A DNA stretch of 64,000 nucleotides from Legionella parisiensis (GTDB lineage: Bacteria > Pseudomonadota > Gammaproteobacteria > Legionellales > Legionellaceae), in the NCBI RefSeq assembly GCF_001467945.1, contig NZ_LNYQ01000013.1, forward strand, positions 2,301,098 to 2,365,097, read 5' to 3'. Below the pieces are notes generated by a model. The model ran no database searches, was not told the DNA's origin, and saw only the letters and a list, made by a program, of their open reading frames with translations. Position numbers and translations under genes: made by a program. Below are positions 44,969 through 53,137 of this stretch, piece by piece (position 1 is the first letter of the stretch; each line of letters opens with the position of its first letter).

Positions 44969-46048
44969 TCATTTGTCTTCTATAAGTTGACAAAAAATTA
45001 CCTTCAAATACTCTATAGAGTTATTAGCGCTTGCACTTAGTTGCATTAGATAAGCATTTTCATTATCCCACCAAAGGACATCATGTGGTCCATAACAATT
45101 ATTAAGACTTGCAATGTATATATTGCTCGCAATCATACTACTTTTCGGGTTTAGAACTGTTAAATTAAAATTACTATAGCCACTAAATGAATTCATACTA
45201 GGCAATCTAGAGAGGGCTGGCTTCTTTATTGGAAAAGAGGCTTTATTGAAAACACGAAACCATACCATTTGATTTTTCTTTCCATTCTTCGGAAACAGGA
45301 CAAATTGAATTTCTTCTATTTGATTTTCATTACCATAAATAATTTGGCTATCTGGAATAAAGTCTAAGTTAAGTTGGTTTGAGTACTTGATATAGCAATC
45401 CGGCTTGCTGCCTCTAAGGATATTATGCATTGGCCATCTTAAATTCCATAAACTCGAAGGTGGTTTATATTCATTGCTATTAATGCAAGCATTTTCTAGG
45501 CAGTTGCGGTAACGTGACCAATAGGATAGTTCAAAAAAACTCTTTTTTAAGATTTCATTTGATGATGAAAGAGGATAAAAAAATTTACAAAGTTCTAAAA
45601 ATTCTTCGTCCTTCAAATTTCCTTCAAGCAGACGAAGTTCAATATTAGTCCCATAACATAAAAAACTTAACGTTTTCGATTTTGAATAATCATAACCAAT
45701 CCAGCAAATATTTTCCTGATTCAATACGTGGGGTTTCATTTCCCAAACCCAATGATCGTATAGAGCAGCGTGATCTAATGTTGATAAAGGTCCAAAGTCA
45801 TACAAAAATTGCTTACATCTTAAGAGAGCATTTTTATACTTAATATAGTAGTAATAGGAAGAGAAATGGGCGGAACACCAAGCAGACCACTTTTTAAATT
45901 GATAATGACTTGGTTGTTCATTATAAGGAACATCTTCTTCTCTAAGAATAAAGTTAGATAAGGCTGCCTCATCAGAGTTGGGTATCGAAATAACAAAATT
46001 TACTTTTTCCTGAGCTAGTGTAGGTGTGATTTCATGCACTAAATTCAT
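44969..46048 (-). CDS. Unrecognised 359-aa protein in the peptide-oxygenase operon
   Basis: This protein is rich in aromatic residues and Cys. Notable stretches are 'WCSAHFSSYYYYIKYKNALL', 'DHWVWEMKPHVLNQENICWI' and a C-terminal beta-rich part with 'NLTVLNPKSSMIASNIYIAS'. No signal peptide, helix-turn-helix or nucleotide motif is visible. It lies 71 nt after the oxygenase gene in the same direction and probably shares its transcript. It could be a second modifying enzyme, a peptide-binding protein or a partner of the oxygenase. I cannot assign a fold. Confidence 0.6.
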   Translation of the reverse strand: MNLVHEITPTLAQEKVNFVISIPNSDEAALSNFILREEDVPYNEQPSHYQFKKWSAWCSAHFSSYYYYIKYKNALLRCKQFLYDFGPLSTLDHAALYDHWVWEMKPHVLNQENICWIGYDYSKSKTLSFLCYGTNIELRLLEGNLKDEEFLELCKFFYPLSSSNEILKKSFFELSYWSRYRNCLENACINSNEYKPPSSLWNLRWPMHNILRGSKPDCYIKYSNQLNLDFIPDSQIIYGNENQIEEIQFVLFPKNGKKNQMVWFRVFNKASFPIKKPALSRLPSMNSFSGYSNFNLTVLNPKSSMIASNIYIASLNNCYGPHDVLWWDNENAYLMQLSASANNSIEYLKVIFCQLIEDK

Positions 46049-46119
46049 TTTATAATTCCAAGCATATTAAGATTGATAGTATCAATAAGTTGGCCGGACT
46101 AAACTAATACAAATAACTC

Positions 46120-46878
46120 TTAGATTGAATGTTCTTTTTCTGCCTCTTTCGTTTCATGTATTTTCTCATTACTCATAAAAAAACCCGTTATTGATGCTCT
46201 AACATGATTACCGGCTGCATTTTCTACTTTTTTTATGCAGTGCAGAATATTATTTTTAAAAATAACCAACCTATTGGGTTTTGGGACAATATAATATCCA
46301 ACTCCATCATCGGCATATTTATTCAATTCAGCGCTATTTATATGGTATCCTACTTTTTTCTTCTTATTGTTGATTAACGTCACTTCGGGATAATCGAAAT
46401 CAAGTTGAGGAGTAGGATTTATTAGTAATTCAGCTCCCCAATTTATGTCCCAAATTGGATGGCAGTAATATACATAGGCTCCTGAAATTTTATACTTACC
46501 ATCAGTATGCCAAGAAAGTCCTGATCCTCTAGGATATAGATATGGTCTAGCATAGAAAAAATCCCAATCTCTATCCTTGAAACCAATTAAATGAGAATAA
46601 TCAGAGGAGCTTGCAATTAATTCATTTATAAATAAATCAATAGTTTTGTTTGTAGGATAAACTTGCTCTGTTGTGCAAGCTTCCGGCCTAGGATGAGAAA
46701 TAGTAACGCTGCCCCATAGAGGAGATCCATCCTCAAGACTAAAAGCATTTACCCATTTAGAAGAGTGAACAAACTTGAATTTTTCAGTTTGAATAAAATT
46801 CCAAATTTTTTCAAAAGATGGTTGCTCCAGGAAATCATCAATGACCGCTAGAACATCATTGTTAAAAACTAATTTCAT
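46120..46878 (-). CDS. 2-oxoglutarate/Fe(II)-dependent oxygenase
   Basis: This 252-residue protein has the facial triad of prolyl-4-hydroxylase-like oxygenases. H-x-D is in 'LSWHTDGKYK' (H124, D126), the distal His is in 'ILHCIKKV' (H213), and the 2OG-binding Arg is in 'HVRASITGFF' (R227). The text between carries 'GAELLINP' as in related enzymes. The start at 46878 has a weak ribosome site. It lies 43 nt after a 21-codon gene with a hairpin between them. Such enzymes hydroxylate residues of proteins or peptides, so the small peptide is a natural candidate substrate. Confidence 0.82.
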   Translation of the reverse strand: MKLVFNNDVLAVIDDFLEQPSFEKIWNFIQTEKFKFVHSSKWVNAFSLEDGSPLWGSVTISHPRPEACTTEQVYPTNKTIDLFINELIASSSDYSHLIGFKDRDWDFFYARPYLYPRGSGLSWHTDGKYKISGAYVYYCHPIWDINWGAELLINPTPQLDFDYPEVTLINNKKKKVGYHINSAELNKYADDGVGYYIVPKPNRLVIFKNNILHCIKKVENAAGNHVRASITGFFMSNEKIHETKEAEKEHSI

Positions 46879-46895
46879 ATCAATATAAAACTATA

Positions 46896-46919
46896 AAAGG
46901 AGATACTTATATCTCCTTT
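46896..46919 (-). promoter_or_regulatory. Hairpin between the short peptide gene and the oxygenase gene
   Basis: A perfect 10-bp stem with a 4-nt loop (AAAGGAGATA-TAAG-TATCTCCTTT in the transcript) begins 2 nt after the peptide stop. The 5' arm is itself a Shine-Dalgarno-like sequence. The 3' arm is complementary to AAGGAGAT, the ribosome site of the peptide gene. It could lower read-through into the oxygenase gene, or link translation of the two. Confidence 0.7.
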
Positions 46920-46921
46920 AT

Positions 46922-46987
46922 TTACCAAGGCATATATTCATCCTTATCTTCGTCGGTATCAATTCTATTAGAATAATATACGTTCAT
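46922..46987 (-). CDS. Short peptide (21 aa), candidate precursor of a modified peptide
   Basis: The 22-codon frame (ATG 46987 to TAA 46922) starts MNVYYSNRID and ends DEYMPW. It has an excellent AAGGAG ribosome site at 46991-46998 and a promoter with TATAAT 17 nt from TTGTCT. Residues 10-17 are strongly acidic with five D/E. Tyr occurs at 4, 5 and 18, and Pro-Trp closes the chain. It is the first gene of an operon with a 2OG-Fe(II) oxygenase and an unknown protein. A ribosomally made precursor is the simplest reading. A leader-peptide role is possible. Confidence 0.6.
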   Translation of the reverse strand: MNVYYSNRIDTDEDKDEYMPW

Positions 46988-47025
46988 AACATCTCCTTAT
47001 TAATATCCTTGAATAACAGTATTGG

Positions 47026-47054
47026 ATTATAATTTTATTATTTCACCAAGACAA
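47026..47054 (-). promoter_or_regulatory. Promoter of the short-peptide operon
   Basis: On the minus strand TTGTCT (47049-47054) and TATAAT (47026-47031) are separated by exactly 17 nt, a near-consensus sigma-70 promoter. Transcription should begin around 47019, which leaves a leader of about 30 nt to the ATG at 47985-type position 46987. Confidence 0.7.
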
Positions 47055-47349
47055 TCATATTAAGGAGTGTTTTTTTACACTATGATCTATATAAACTCAC
47101 AAAATGATCATTTATATTGTATTTTGTTCTCATTTAAACCGAACTTATGGTTTTAGAAAATTATAGGGTTCGTGTTAGGGTGCTCTGCGAATGATTAAAG
47201 CTGCTCCTAATTGGGAAAGAACCAGAATACCCATGTTATTATTTTGATATCAATTAATGTCTATTAATTACATTTCAAAACAGGTACCAAAAACGGTACC
47301 AAATTTTTTCAATTTTTAACTTTCTATTTGTAACTCATTGATTTTACTA
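47055..47349. other. ICE right end up to the tRNA gene, including GGTACC repeats
   Basis: This 295-nt A/T-rich stretch contains no supported gene. GGTACCAAA occurs twice at 47283 and 47295 in direct repeat; each GGTACC is itself a palindrome. They lie about 50 nt from the 3' end of the tRNA gene, where integrase arm or core sites would be expected. The other end of the element is outside the window, so the matching att repeat cannot be checked. Confidence 0.4.
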
Positions 47350-47422
47350 TGCCGCTGAGAGGAGTCGAACCTCCGACCTCTTGATTACGAATCAACTGCT
47401 CTACCGACTGAGCTACAGCGGC
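47350..47422 (-). tRNA. tRNA-Thr (anticodon CGU)
   Basis: The minus strand folds into a full cloverleaf. Acceptor arms are GCCGCTG and CAGCGGC with discriminator A, the D-arm is GCTC/GAGC, and the anticodon loop is TTCGTAA (anticodon CGT). The T-arm is GGAGG-TTCGACT-CCTCT. CCA is not encoded. The 27-43 pair is a mismatch, as in the Escherichia coli thrW tRNA. Its 3' end faces the ICE, the usual position of an attachment site. Confidence 0.95.
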
Positions 47423-47431
47423 GCTATAGAA

Positions 47432-47459
47432 AGTATACTTAAGTTAAGTGATGATGCAA
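47432..47459 (-). promoter_or_regulatory. Promoter of tRNA-Thr
   Basis: On the minus strand TTGCAT (47454-47459) and TATACT (47432-47437) are 16 nt apart. The -10 ends 9 nt before the tRNA 5' end, which fits a short 5' leader. Confidence 0.65.
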
Positions 47460-47561
47460 CTGATTGGGGTTATTCATAATTCTCGGAAATAAAAAAGAAT
47501 AACTATTTTTTTTATAAAAAAAACAATTATTATAAGCTTTTTCATTGGTTCAACCTCTAAA

Positions 47562-47591
47562 TTACAGCAGAATCCGATGCTTTTGCTGTAA
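47562..47591. promoter_or_regulatory. Inverted repeat upstream of the permease gene
   Basis: TTACAGCA (47562-47569) and TGCTGTAA (47584-47591) are inverted arms with a 14-nt spacer, extended by one more A/T pair on the outside. This is a typical spacing for a dimeric repressor site or a weak hairpin. The remaining 340-nt gap between tRNA and permease is A/T-rich without another gene. Confidence 0.45.
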
Positions 47592-47766
47592 TAATTTTCG
47601 CTAAACTAGCAAATAAAAGTTCAATTAGGTAAAAAATGATTTATAATGTTCTGCTTGCTAATTTTTTATATCAGTTTTTAAAAAAAATTAGTATAAATAG
47701 GAAAAATTTAGTTTTAAATTATTAAAGATGAATATAACATAGCGTCACCCAAAAATATGACAACCT

Positions 47767-49248
47767 GTGAGAAATAAACAGCCCGTGAAAAAGAGTAAGA
47801 TGGAAACAGATAAGCCTGTAAAAGACAGTGGCTATAGCCGAAGATTAAAAGACCGCCATGTGCAACTCATTGCCTTAGGGGGCATTATCGGCTCAGGTTA
47901 TTTTTTAGGCACAGGTGAGGTAATCAACCTGGTAGGTCCTGCAGTGTTTCTAGCCTATATACTAGGCGGATTGATTATCTTCCTAACCATGCTTTGCATG
48001 GGTGAACTTGCTGTGGCTATTCCCATTTCAGGCTCGTTTGTAACTTACACCGCTGATTTTATATCTCCATCAGTTGCCTGTGGCGTAGGATGGTCTTATT
48101 GGATCAGTTGGGTAGCATATATCCCTGCCGAATGCGTTGCGGGCGGGATAATCATGGAAATGTTTACTGGGGTGAATGGTTATGTATGGGCTCTTTGCTT
48201 TGGTTTACTAATTACCTACATTAACTTGGCTAAAGTAGACACATTTGGTGAAATCGAATTTTGGCTGGCTTTGATTAAGATTTTGGCTTTATTAGGATTT
48301 GTTATTTTAGCACTTTTAATTTTCTTTGGCCTAATCCACAGCCCAGAATCCAGTGGAATTATTGGCTCCAGATATATTTTAGGTGATGGGGGACTTCTTC
48401 CTAACGGAGTGATGTCCCTGTTAACCGCGATGGTGCTTTTACTGGTGAACTACCAGGGGTCTGAAATCATTGGACTTGCTGCAGGAGAATCAGAAAACCC
48501 CGCACGCATGATTCCCCACGCCATTCGAAATGTAACTTTAAGAATCCTTTTTATATATATTATTCCCGTATTTTGTCTGGTATTAATTTTCCCATGGCAA
48601 AAGGCCGGTTTATCCAATTCAGTATTTGCTGATGCCTTAAACTATTACAATCTTAAATGGGCAGGCGCGGTAACCAGTTTTGTGACTCTAAGTGCTACTT
48701 TATCCTGTGCTAACTCAGGGTTTTATGGTACTGTTCGCGCACTCAATGCATTAGCACGCGATGGCATGGCGCCACACACTTTTTCTAAATTCAATCAAAA
48801 CTCTGTACCCCAAAATGCAATCATTGCAACCTTGATTACCATCTGGATTCTTTTAGGAGTGGGTTACTTGTTCGGGCAAACCCAGCTTTATATCGCACTA
48901 CTTCTAGTATCTGGATTTACTGGAACCCTGGCATGGATCTCCTTATGCACCTCACAAATTCGTTTTAGAAGCAGATTATATCAAGCTGGATATACAACAG
49001 CGAATCTGCGTTATGTTACCCCCTACTCCCCCTACACAGGAATACTTGCCATCATACTGATGTGTATTGCCTTGTTTTTCCTGGTACTGAATAAAGATCC
49101 TACTTATAAACTTGCTTTTTATATAGGTATGGTTAGCTTTATTGTTCCTATAATTATCTATAAACTTTTTGACTTATCAAAGAAAAGGAAAAAAGCATTG
49201 CACCTGAAATCTCGAGTTAAGTTTCAGGATCTTTTCCCTCCGGTTTAA
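47767..49248 (+). CDS. APC-family amino-acid permease
   Basis: This 493-residue permease of the AAT branch has about twelve helices and an N-terminal cytoplasmic segment. The helix-1 motif 'ALGGIIGSGYFLGTGEVI' matches CycA/LysP/GabP-type transporters, as does 'ESENPARMIPHAIRNVTLRI' after helix 6. It imports an amino acid with protons. Legionella lives on amino acids, so such permeases are numerous. The start is uncertain: GTG 47767 or the ATG twelve codons later. It is the first ordinary chromosomal gene beyond the tRNA. Confidence 0.85.
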   Translation: MRNKQPVKKSKMETDKPVKDSGYSRRLKDRHVQLIALGGIIGSGYFLGTGEVINLVGPAVFLAYILGGLIIFLTMLCMGELAVAIPISGSFVTYTADFISPSVACGVGWSYWISWVAYIPAECVAGGIIMEMFTGVNGYVWALCFGLLITYINLAKVDTFGEIEFWLALIKILALLGFVILALLIFFGLIHSPESSGIIGSRYILGDGGLLPNGVMSLLTAMVLLLVNYQGSEIIGLAAGESENPARMIPHAIRNVTLRILFIYIIPVFCLVLIFPWQKAGLSNSVFADALNYYNLKWAGAVTSFVTLSATLSCANSGFYGTVRALNALARDGMAPHTFSKFNQNSVPQNAIIATLITIWILLGVGYLFGQTQLYIALLLVSGFTGTLAWISLCTSQIRFRSRLYQAGYTTANLRYVTPYSPYTGILAIILMCIALFFLVLNKDPTYKLAFYIGMVSFIVPIIIYKLFDLSKKRKKALHLKSRVKFQDLFPPV

Positions 49249-49268
49249 CACGTGTAGTTCTTATGTAG

Positions 49269-49296
49269 CCTGGGTGATACTGTTGTAAAACCCAGG
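49269..49296. repeat. REP-like CCTGGGT inverted repeat, copy 1
   Basis: CCTGGGT (49269-49275) and ACCCAGG (49290-49296) flank a 14-nt spacer, followed by TTTTATTT. It lies 20 nt after the permease stop and may end its transcript. Related copies follow the genes at 54842 and 59767, so it belongs to a dispersed repeat family. Confidence 0.65.
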
Positions 49297-49373
49297 TTTT
49301 ATTTCTTTATTTCAATGACTTAAAAACCAGTTTTGCTACGTTTTCACCACATGTTGTCAACTCAATGATTCTA

Positions 49374-49706
49374 TTAATGCAATTTTTGTCCATTTGGAAC
49401 TTTAGGATCGGTAGTTACTAGGCATATGGCGCCATTCTCATCAGAGAATCCAACCAATAAAAATTGAGAAATAAAACCTGCGATATTTTTTTCACCCAAA
49501 TTGACGCAGCCGACTACAGAGCGTCCTACCAAGGTTTCTGGCGTATAATTCACGGTGATTTGCGCAGAGGTTTGTAATACTCCTATATCCTTACCAAAAT
49601 CTACCCAAACTTTATATGCAGGTTTGTTTGTGCGAGGAAATTCTTCAACCTTAACAATTGTGCCTGAACGCAATTCAACTTTGGCGAAATCATCGTAAGA
49701 AATCAT
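49374..49706 (-). CDS. csaA: CsaA-like tRNA-binding-domain protein
   Basis: This 110-residue protein consists of a single OB-fold tRNA-binding domain: 'YDDFAKVELRSGTIVKVEEF', 'YKVWVDFGKDIG' and 'VGCVNLGEKNIAGFISQFLL'. It matches the CsaA family, which was named for a chaperone-like effect and resembles the C-terminal domain of methionyl-tRNA synthetase. The length is normal. It is a lone gene ahead of the dehydratase gene. Confidence 0.92.
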   Translation of the reverse strand: MISYDDFAKVELRSGTIVKVEEFPRTNKPAYKVWVDFGKDIGVLQTSAQITVNYTPETLVGRSVVGCVNLGEKNIAGFISQFLLVGFSDENGAICLVTTDPKVPNGQKLH

Positions 49707-49744
49707 TTAAAACCTCTTATTCAATAAAGCACAGCAACAACAAA

Positions 49745-51616
49745 TTAGATTGCTGGTATCACACTTGTTGTATTTAATTCAGGAACCAAACTCTTCAATA
49801 AAATAAATAACTCATCGGCCTGATTCTCTTCACACGCTGTATTTAATAAACGCATTGTTTGGATTAATTCTTCCCAGTTAAGTTCACGGACTTTTGCCTT
49901 GAATAATTTTTCATGCTCTGTTGAAGCCAATTGCTCTGACTCATGGAACAACTCTTCAAATAATTTCTCTCCTGGGCGTAATCCAGTGTATTCAATCATA
50001 ATGTCTTTTCCAGGCTCTTTCCCAGCCAGGCGAATCATTTGCTCAGCCAAGTAGCTGATTTTAACAGGTTCTCCCATATCCAAAACAAAAATTTCTCCGC
50101 CCTTTCCATTAACCATGGCTTGCAAAATCAATTGGGATGCTTCAGGTATTGTCATAAAATACCGTTGCATATCAGGATGAGTGACTTTGATTGGGCCCCC
50201 GCTTTGTAATTGTTTTTGGAATAATGGAACAACACTTCCTGCAGAGCCTAAAACATTTCCAAAACGAACCGTAATGAATTGTGTCTTAGCTCTTCCATCC
50301 AGATTCTGGCAATAAATCTCAGCAACCCGCTTGGTAGTTCCCATGATGTTGGTCGGATTTACTGCTTTATCAGTGGAAATCAAAATAAATTTTTCAACAT
50401 TAACTGCAACACTGGCCTTTGCAACAACTTGGGTTCCAAGCACGTTGTTCATCACAGCAACACGTATTTGATCTTGCAAAAGTGGAACATGCTTATACGC
50501 TGCAGCATGGAATACGATTTCAGGTAAGAACTCCGTAAATAAATGATTAATAGCTACTTCATCTGTAACACTGATCAGCTTAAGCTCTAAAGGAATATCT
50601 GGAAAATTTTGCTTCAGCTCAAGCTCTATTTGATATAAATTAAATTCACTGTTTTCAACTATAGCTAAACTCTTGGGTTTAAGGGCTAAAATTTGACGGC
50701 ATAGTTCTGATCCAATGGATCCTCCCCCGCCAGTAACCAATACTCTTTTTCCTGCAAGACCGGCCGATAGTCGGTCCCATTGTAAATTAACCTGATCTCT
50801 GCCCAACAAATCTTCTATATTGACAGGTCTTAATGCATTTACCTCTACCCTTCCAGACGCTAAAGCATTAAGACTAGGAAGTGTGCTAAATGGAGTTTGA
50901 CTTTCCTCACAACAGGTTACGATTCGGCGCATTACTGAAGAGCTTGCTGAAGGAATCGCGATAAAAATCAAATCAATCTTATACTTATGGACGCGCTCCA
51001 CAATTTGGCTGGAGGTTCCAAGAACAGGGATACCATGAACCTCTAAGCCGCGTTTCGCTACATTATCATCAATAAAACCTATAGGCCTATACCGATTGGA
51101 GCGTTTTAAATCACGAGCAAGTCCCTCACCGGCCATACCGGCACCAATAATAAGCACACGTTTAATTTCAGTTGCTTTACTGCCTCTGGCCCTCTTATCC
51201 CAATAAATCCTTCTCAATAACCTGCAGCTGCAAAGCATGGTAGTTAAGATCATGCAATATAATGGAAATACGGAACGAGGCAGTTCATGCAGCATTGAAG
51301 TTGCGTATAAAACGGAAATTCCCAACACTGTAGTAGTCAGCGTCGCTTTTAAAATTCGAACTACATCGTTTAATGAAAAAAAGCGCCACAAACCACGGTA
51401 TGTTTTGAAGTAAAAATAACAAGACACTTGAATCACTGTTAGCAGAGCCAAGGCTAGAATGGAGTGGGAAGAAGCTAATATTTTAGGAAAGGGTTGCATG
51501 TTATAACGCAGCCAATGCGCTGCGTACCATGCGACAGGAATCGCAAAAATATCACACAGAAAAACAGGGGTTTTTTTATGCAGTTTTTGCAACAACACTG
51601 ACATTTTATGTCTCAT
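49745..51616 (-). CDS. Membrane-bound UDP-sugar 4,6-dehydratase (WbpM/PglF-like)
   Basis: This 623-residue protein has four N-terminal helices, a CoA-binding-like Rossmann domain ('RVLIIGAGMAGEGLARDL', about 150) and a second Rossmann domain with 'VLVTGGGGSIGSELCRQI' (about 292). The active-site segment 'STDKAVNPTNIMGTTKR' (about 416) has Met where simple SDRs have Tyr, as in the WbpM/PglF dehydratases. It acts at the inner membrane in O-antigen or glycan sugar synthesis. It reads in the same direction as the prenyltransferase gene and the decayed gene upstream. Confidence 0.9.
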   Translation of the reverse strand: MRHKMSVLLQKLHKKTPVFLCDIFAIPVAWYAAHWLRYNMQPFPKILASSHSILALALLTVIQVSCYFYFKTYRGLWRFFSLNDVVRILKATLTTTVLGISVLYATSMLHELPRSVFPLYCMILTTMLCSCRLLRRIYWDKRARGSKATEIKRVLIIGAGMAGEGLARDLKRSNRYRPIGFIDDNVAKRGLEVHGIPVLGTSSQIVERVHKYKIDLIFIAIPSASSSVMRRIVTCCEESQTPFSTLPSLNALASGRVEVNALRPVNIEDLLGRDQVNLQWDRLSAGLAGKRVLVTGGGGSIGSELCRQILALKPKSLAIVENSEFNLYQIELELKQNFPDIPLELKLISVTDEVAINHLFTEFLPEIVFHAAAYKHVPLLQDQIRVAVMNNVLGTQVVAKASVAVNVEKFILISTDKAVNPTNIMGTTKRVAEIYCQNLDGRAKTQFITVRFGNVLGSAGSVVPLFQKQLQSGGPIKVTHPDMQRYFMTIPEASQLILQAMVNGKGGEIFVLDMGEPVKISYLAEQMIRLAGKEPGKDIMIEYTGLRPGEKLFEELFHESEQLASTEHEKLFKAKVRELNWEELIQTMRLLNTACEENQADELFILLKSLVPELNTTSVIPAI

Positions 51617-51718
51617 ACAAAGCTCATCCTTTACTCATTTTTATTATCTTATCATCGTGAGATAGTACACTATGTTAAATTGTATCTCATCAAAAAATCA
51701 CTACAACCCTGGTAAACC

Positions 51719-52168
51719 CTAATCGAAATTTATCTCCTCTGGTAAAGCAGGAGTGGAGCGTTCATATAGTTCATAGCAATAAATTGAGTTGGGGCTAATA
51801 CTTATATAAGTTTTACTTAATTTGTATTTAAAGGATTTACTCAATTCAGGTTTTAAACAAATATCACTCAGGGTATATATTACTTCGTCTTTTTTAATAA
51901 GCGAAGTTAAAATGATAAAATGCTGTTTTTTACAAAAAGTCCTAACAAACTACTCATATCTTTGTTTCGAAGAATAATAGCCTACCAAATTATTTAAACA
52001 ATATGAAATAATATAATTCAAATTAATAGCATAAAGAGTCGCCTTTATCTGGGGTTTGAATAAAATAACGACAACCCACCAAACTCATCACTGGAATAAA
52101 AAGAAAGATCAAAGGATCTTGTATCAGAGCAAATAAATAAAAAATAATAAAATCAGGGATGCTGTCAT
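51719..52168 (-). pseudogene. Decayed membrane-protein gene after the prenyltransferase gene
   Basis: On the minus strand ATG at 52168 lies 18 nt after the prenyltransferase stop and reads MTASLILLFFIYLL, then a stop. Another frame continues 'QDPLIFLFIPVMSLVGCRYF' to a stop near 52027. After more A/T-rich DNA a third piece reads 'FCKKQHFIILTSLIKKDEVI' through 'YISISPNSIYCYELYE' to TAG at 51719. The pieces look like the hydrophobic and C-terminal parts of one protein broken by frameshifts and deletion, perhaps a glycosyltransferase of the GT-C type. The identity is not certain. Confidence 0.5.
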
Positions 52169-52186
52169 ACTAACGCACCCCAGGTT

Positions 52187-53137
52187 TCATTGGGCCAAAG
52201 CCATAAAGGTCAAAATTACGAAACACCAAAGATTAATTCGCGATAATTGATCACTTAAAAAAACAATAACCGGATCATCATTCTCAATGTTTTGTCTTGC
52301 CAGCCAGGCAAAACGCCACAATGCAATTGCTGCGAAAGGTACTGTCAACATAAAATAAAAAGACTCATCTCGAACATAAACGATGTAAAAAACATACGTA
52401 ATGAAACTGGCAAGGCCTATGGTTACAATCAGCCAATGAAGTACCAGAGGATTATATTTTTTCAATACCTTACGTGTCGCATGCTTTAAGCCTAATTGCA
52501 TTTCCATTTGTCGTTTGTTTAAAGCGATAAAAAGGCTAAGTAAAGTTACTGCCGTAATTAGCCAGGTAGAAATGGGTAAGCCAATACCCAAAGTACCGGC
52601 TAATACGCGCAGCATAAATCCTGCAGCAATACAAAGTACGTCTATGATGGGGATAAGTTTGAAAAGATGGTTGTAAGCAATATTAATTACTAAATAAACA
52701 CTGAGAATTATGGCCAGTTTTTTAGAAATCAACCAACCCAAGGTAAGCCCCGTAACCAGCAATAAAAACAGCATAAAAATTGCTTCAGAAAGAGAAACTT
52801 TTCCGCTCGCGAGTGGCCTATGTCGTTTGTGAGGATGCAAACTGTCTTCAATTCTGTCTTCAATATCATTATAAATATAAACAGCGCTTGAGATAAGGCA
52901 GAAAGCCAAAGAAGCAAGTAAAGCAGGTATAAAATATCCAGGAATAGGTGTGTAACAAAATCCCAGCATTACAAAGACTGCTTTGGCCCAGTGGGACACA
53001 CGAAGAAGCATAAATAAATGTTTCAGCCTTTCCATGAAACTCACTTTTTTCATATCATTTATCAATTCAGTCACCTTCTCTGTTCCTGTAAAATACAGTC
53101 TGGGAGAAGTAAGCATGACTCCGAAAATATCCTTCAT
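52187..53137 (-). CDS. UbiA-family prenyltransferase (decaprenyl-phosphate phosphoribosyltransferase-like)
   Basis: This 316-residue protein has eight or nine helices. The first aspartate motif is 'YIYNDIEDRIEDSLHPHKRH' (N-D-x-x-D-x-x-x-D), followed by 'RPLASGKVS'. A second polar loop contains 'ALNKRQMEMQLGLKHATRKV'. This pattern fits the DPPR-synthase-like branch better than quinone-type UbiA. It would attach a phosphoribosyl or similar group to polyprenyl phosphate. The start could be Met35 ('MERLKHLFMLLRVSHWAKAV'), since the upstream part looks less conserved. It is part of a glycan operon. Confidence 0.85.
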   Translation of the reverse strand: MKDIFGVMLTSPRLYFTGTEKVTELINDMKKVSFMERLKHLFMLLRVSHWAKAVFVMLGFCYTPIPGYFIPALLASLAFCLISSAVYIYNDIEDRIEDSLHPHKRHRPLASGKVSLSEAIFMLFLLLVTGLTLGWLISKKLAIILSVYLVINIAYNHLFKLIPIIDVLCIAAGFMLRVLAGTLGIGLPISTWLITAVTLLSLFIALNKRQMEMQLGLKHATRKVLKKYNPLVLHWLIVTIGLASFITYVFYIVYVRDESFYFMLTVPFAAIALWRFAWLARQNIENDDPVIVFLSDQLSRINLWCFVILTFMALAQ

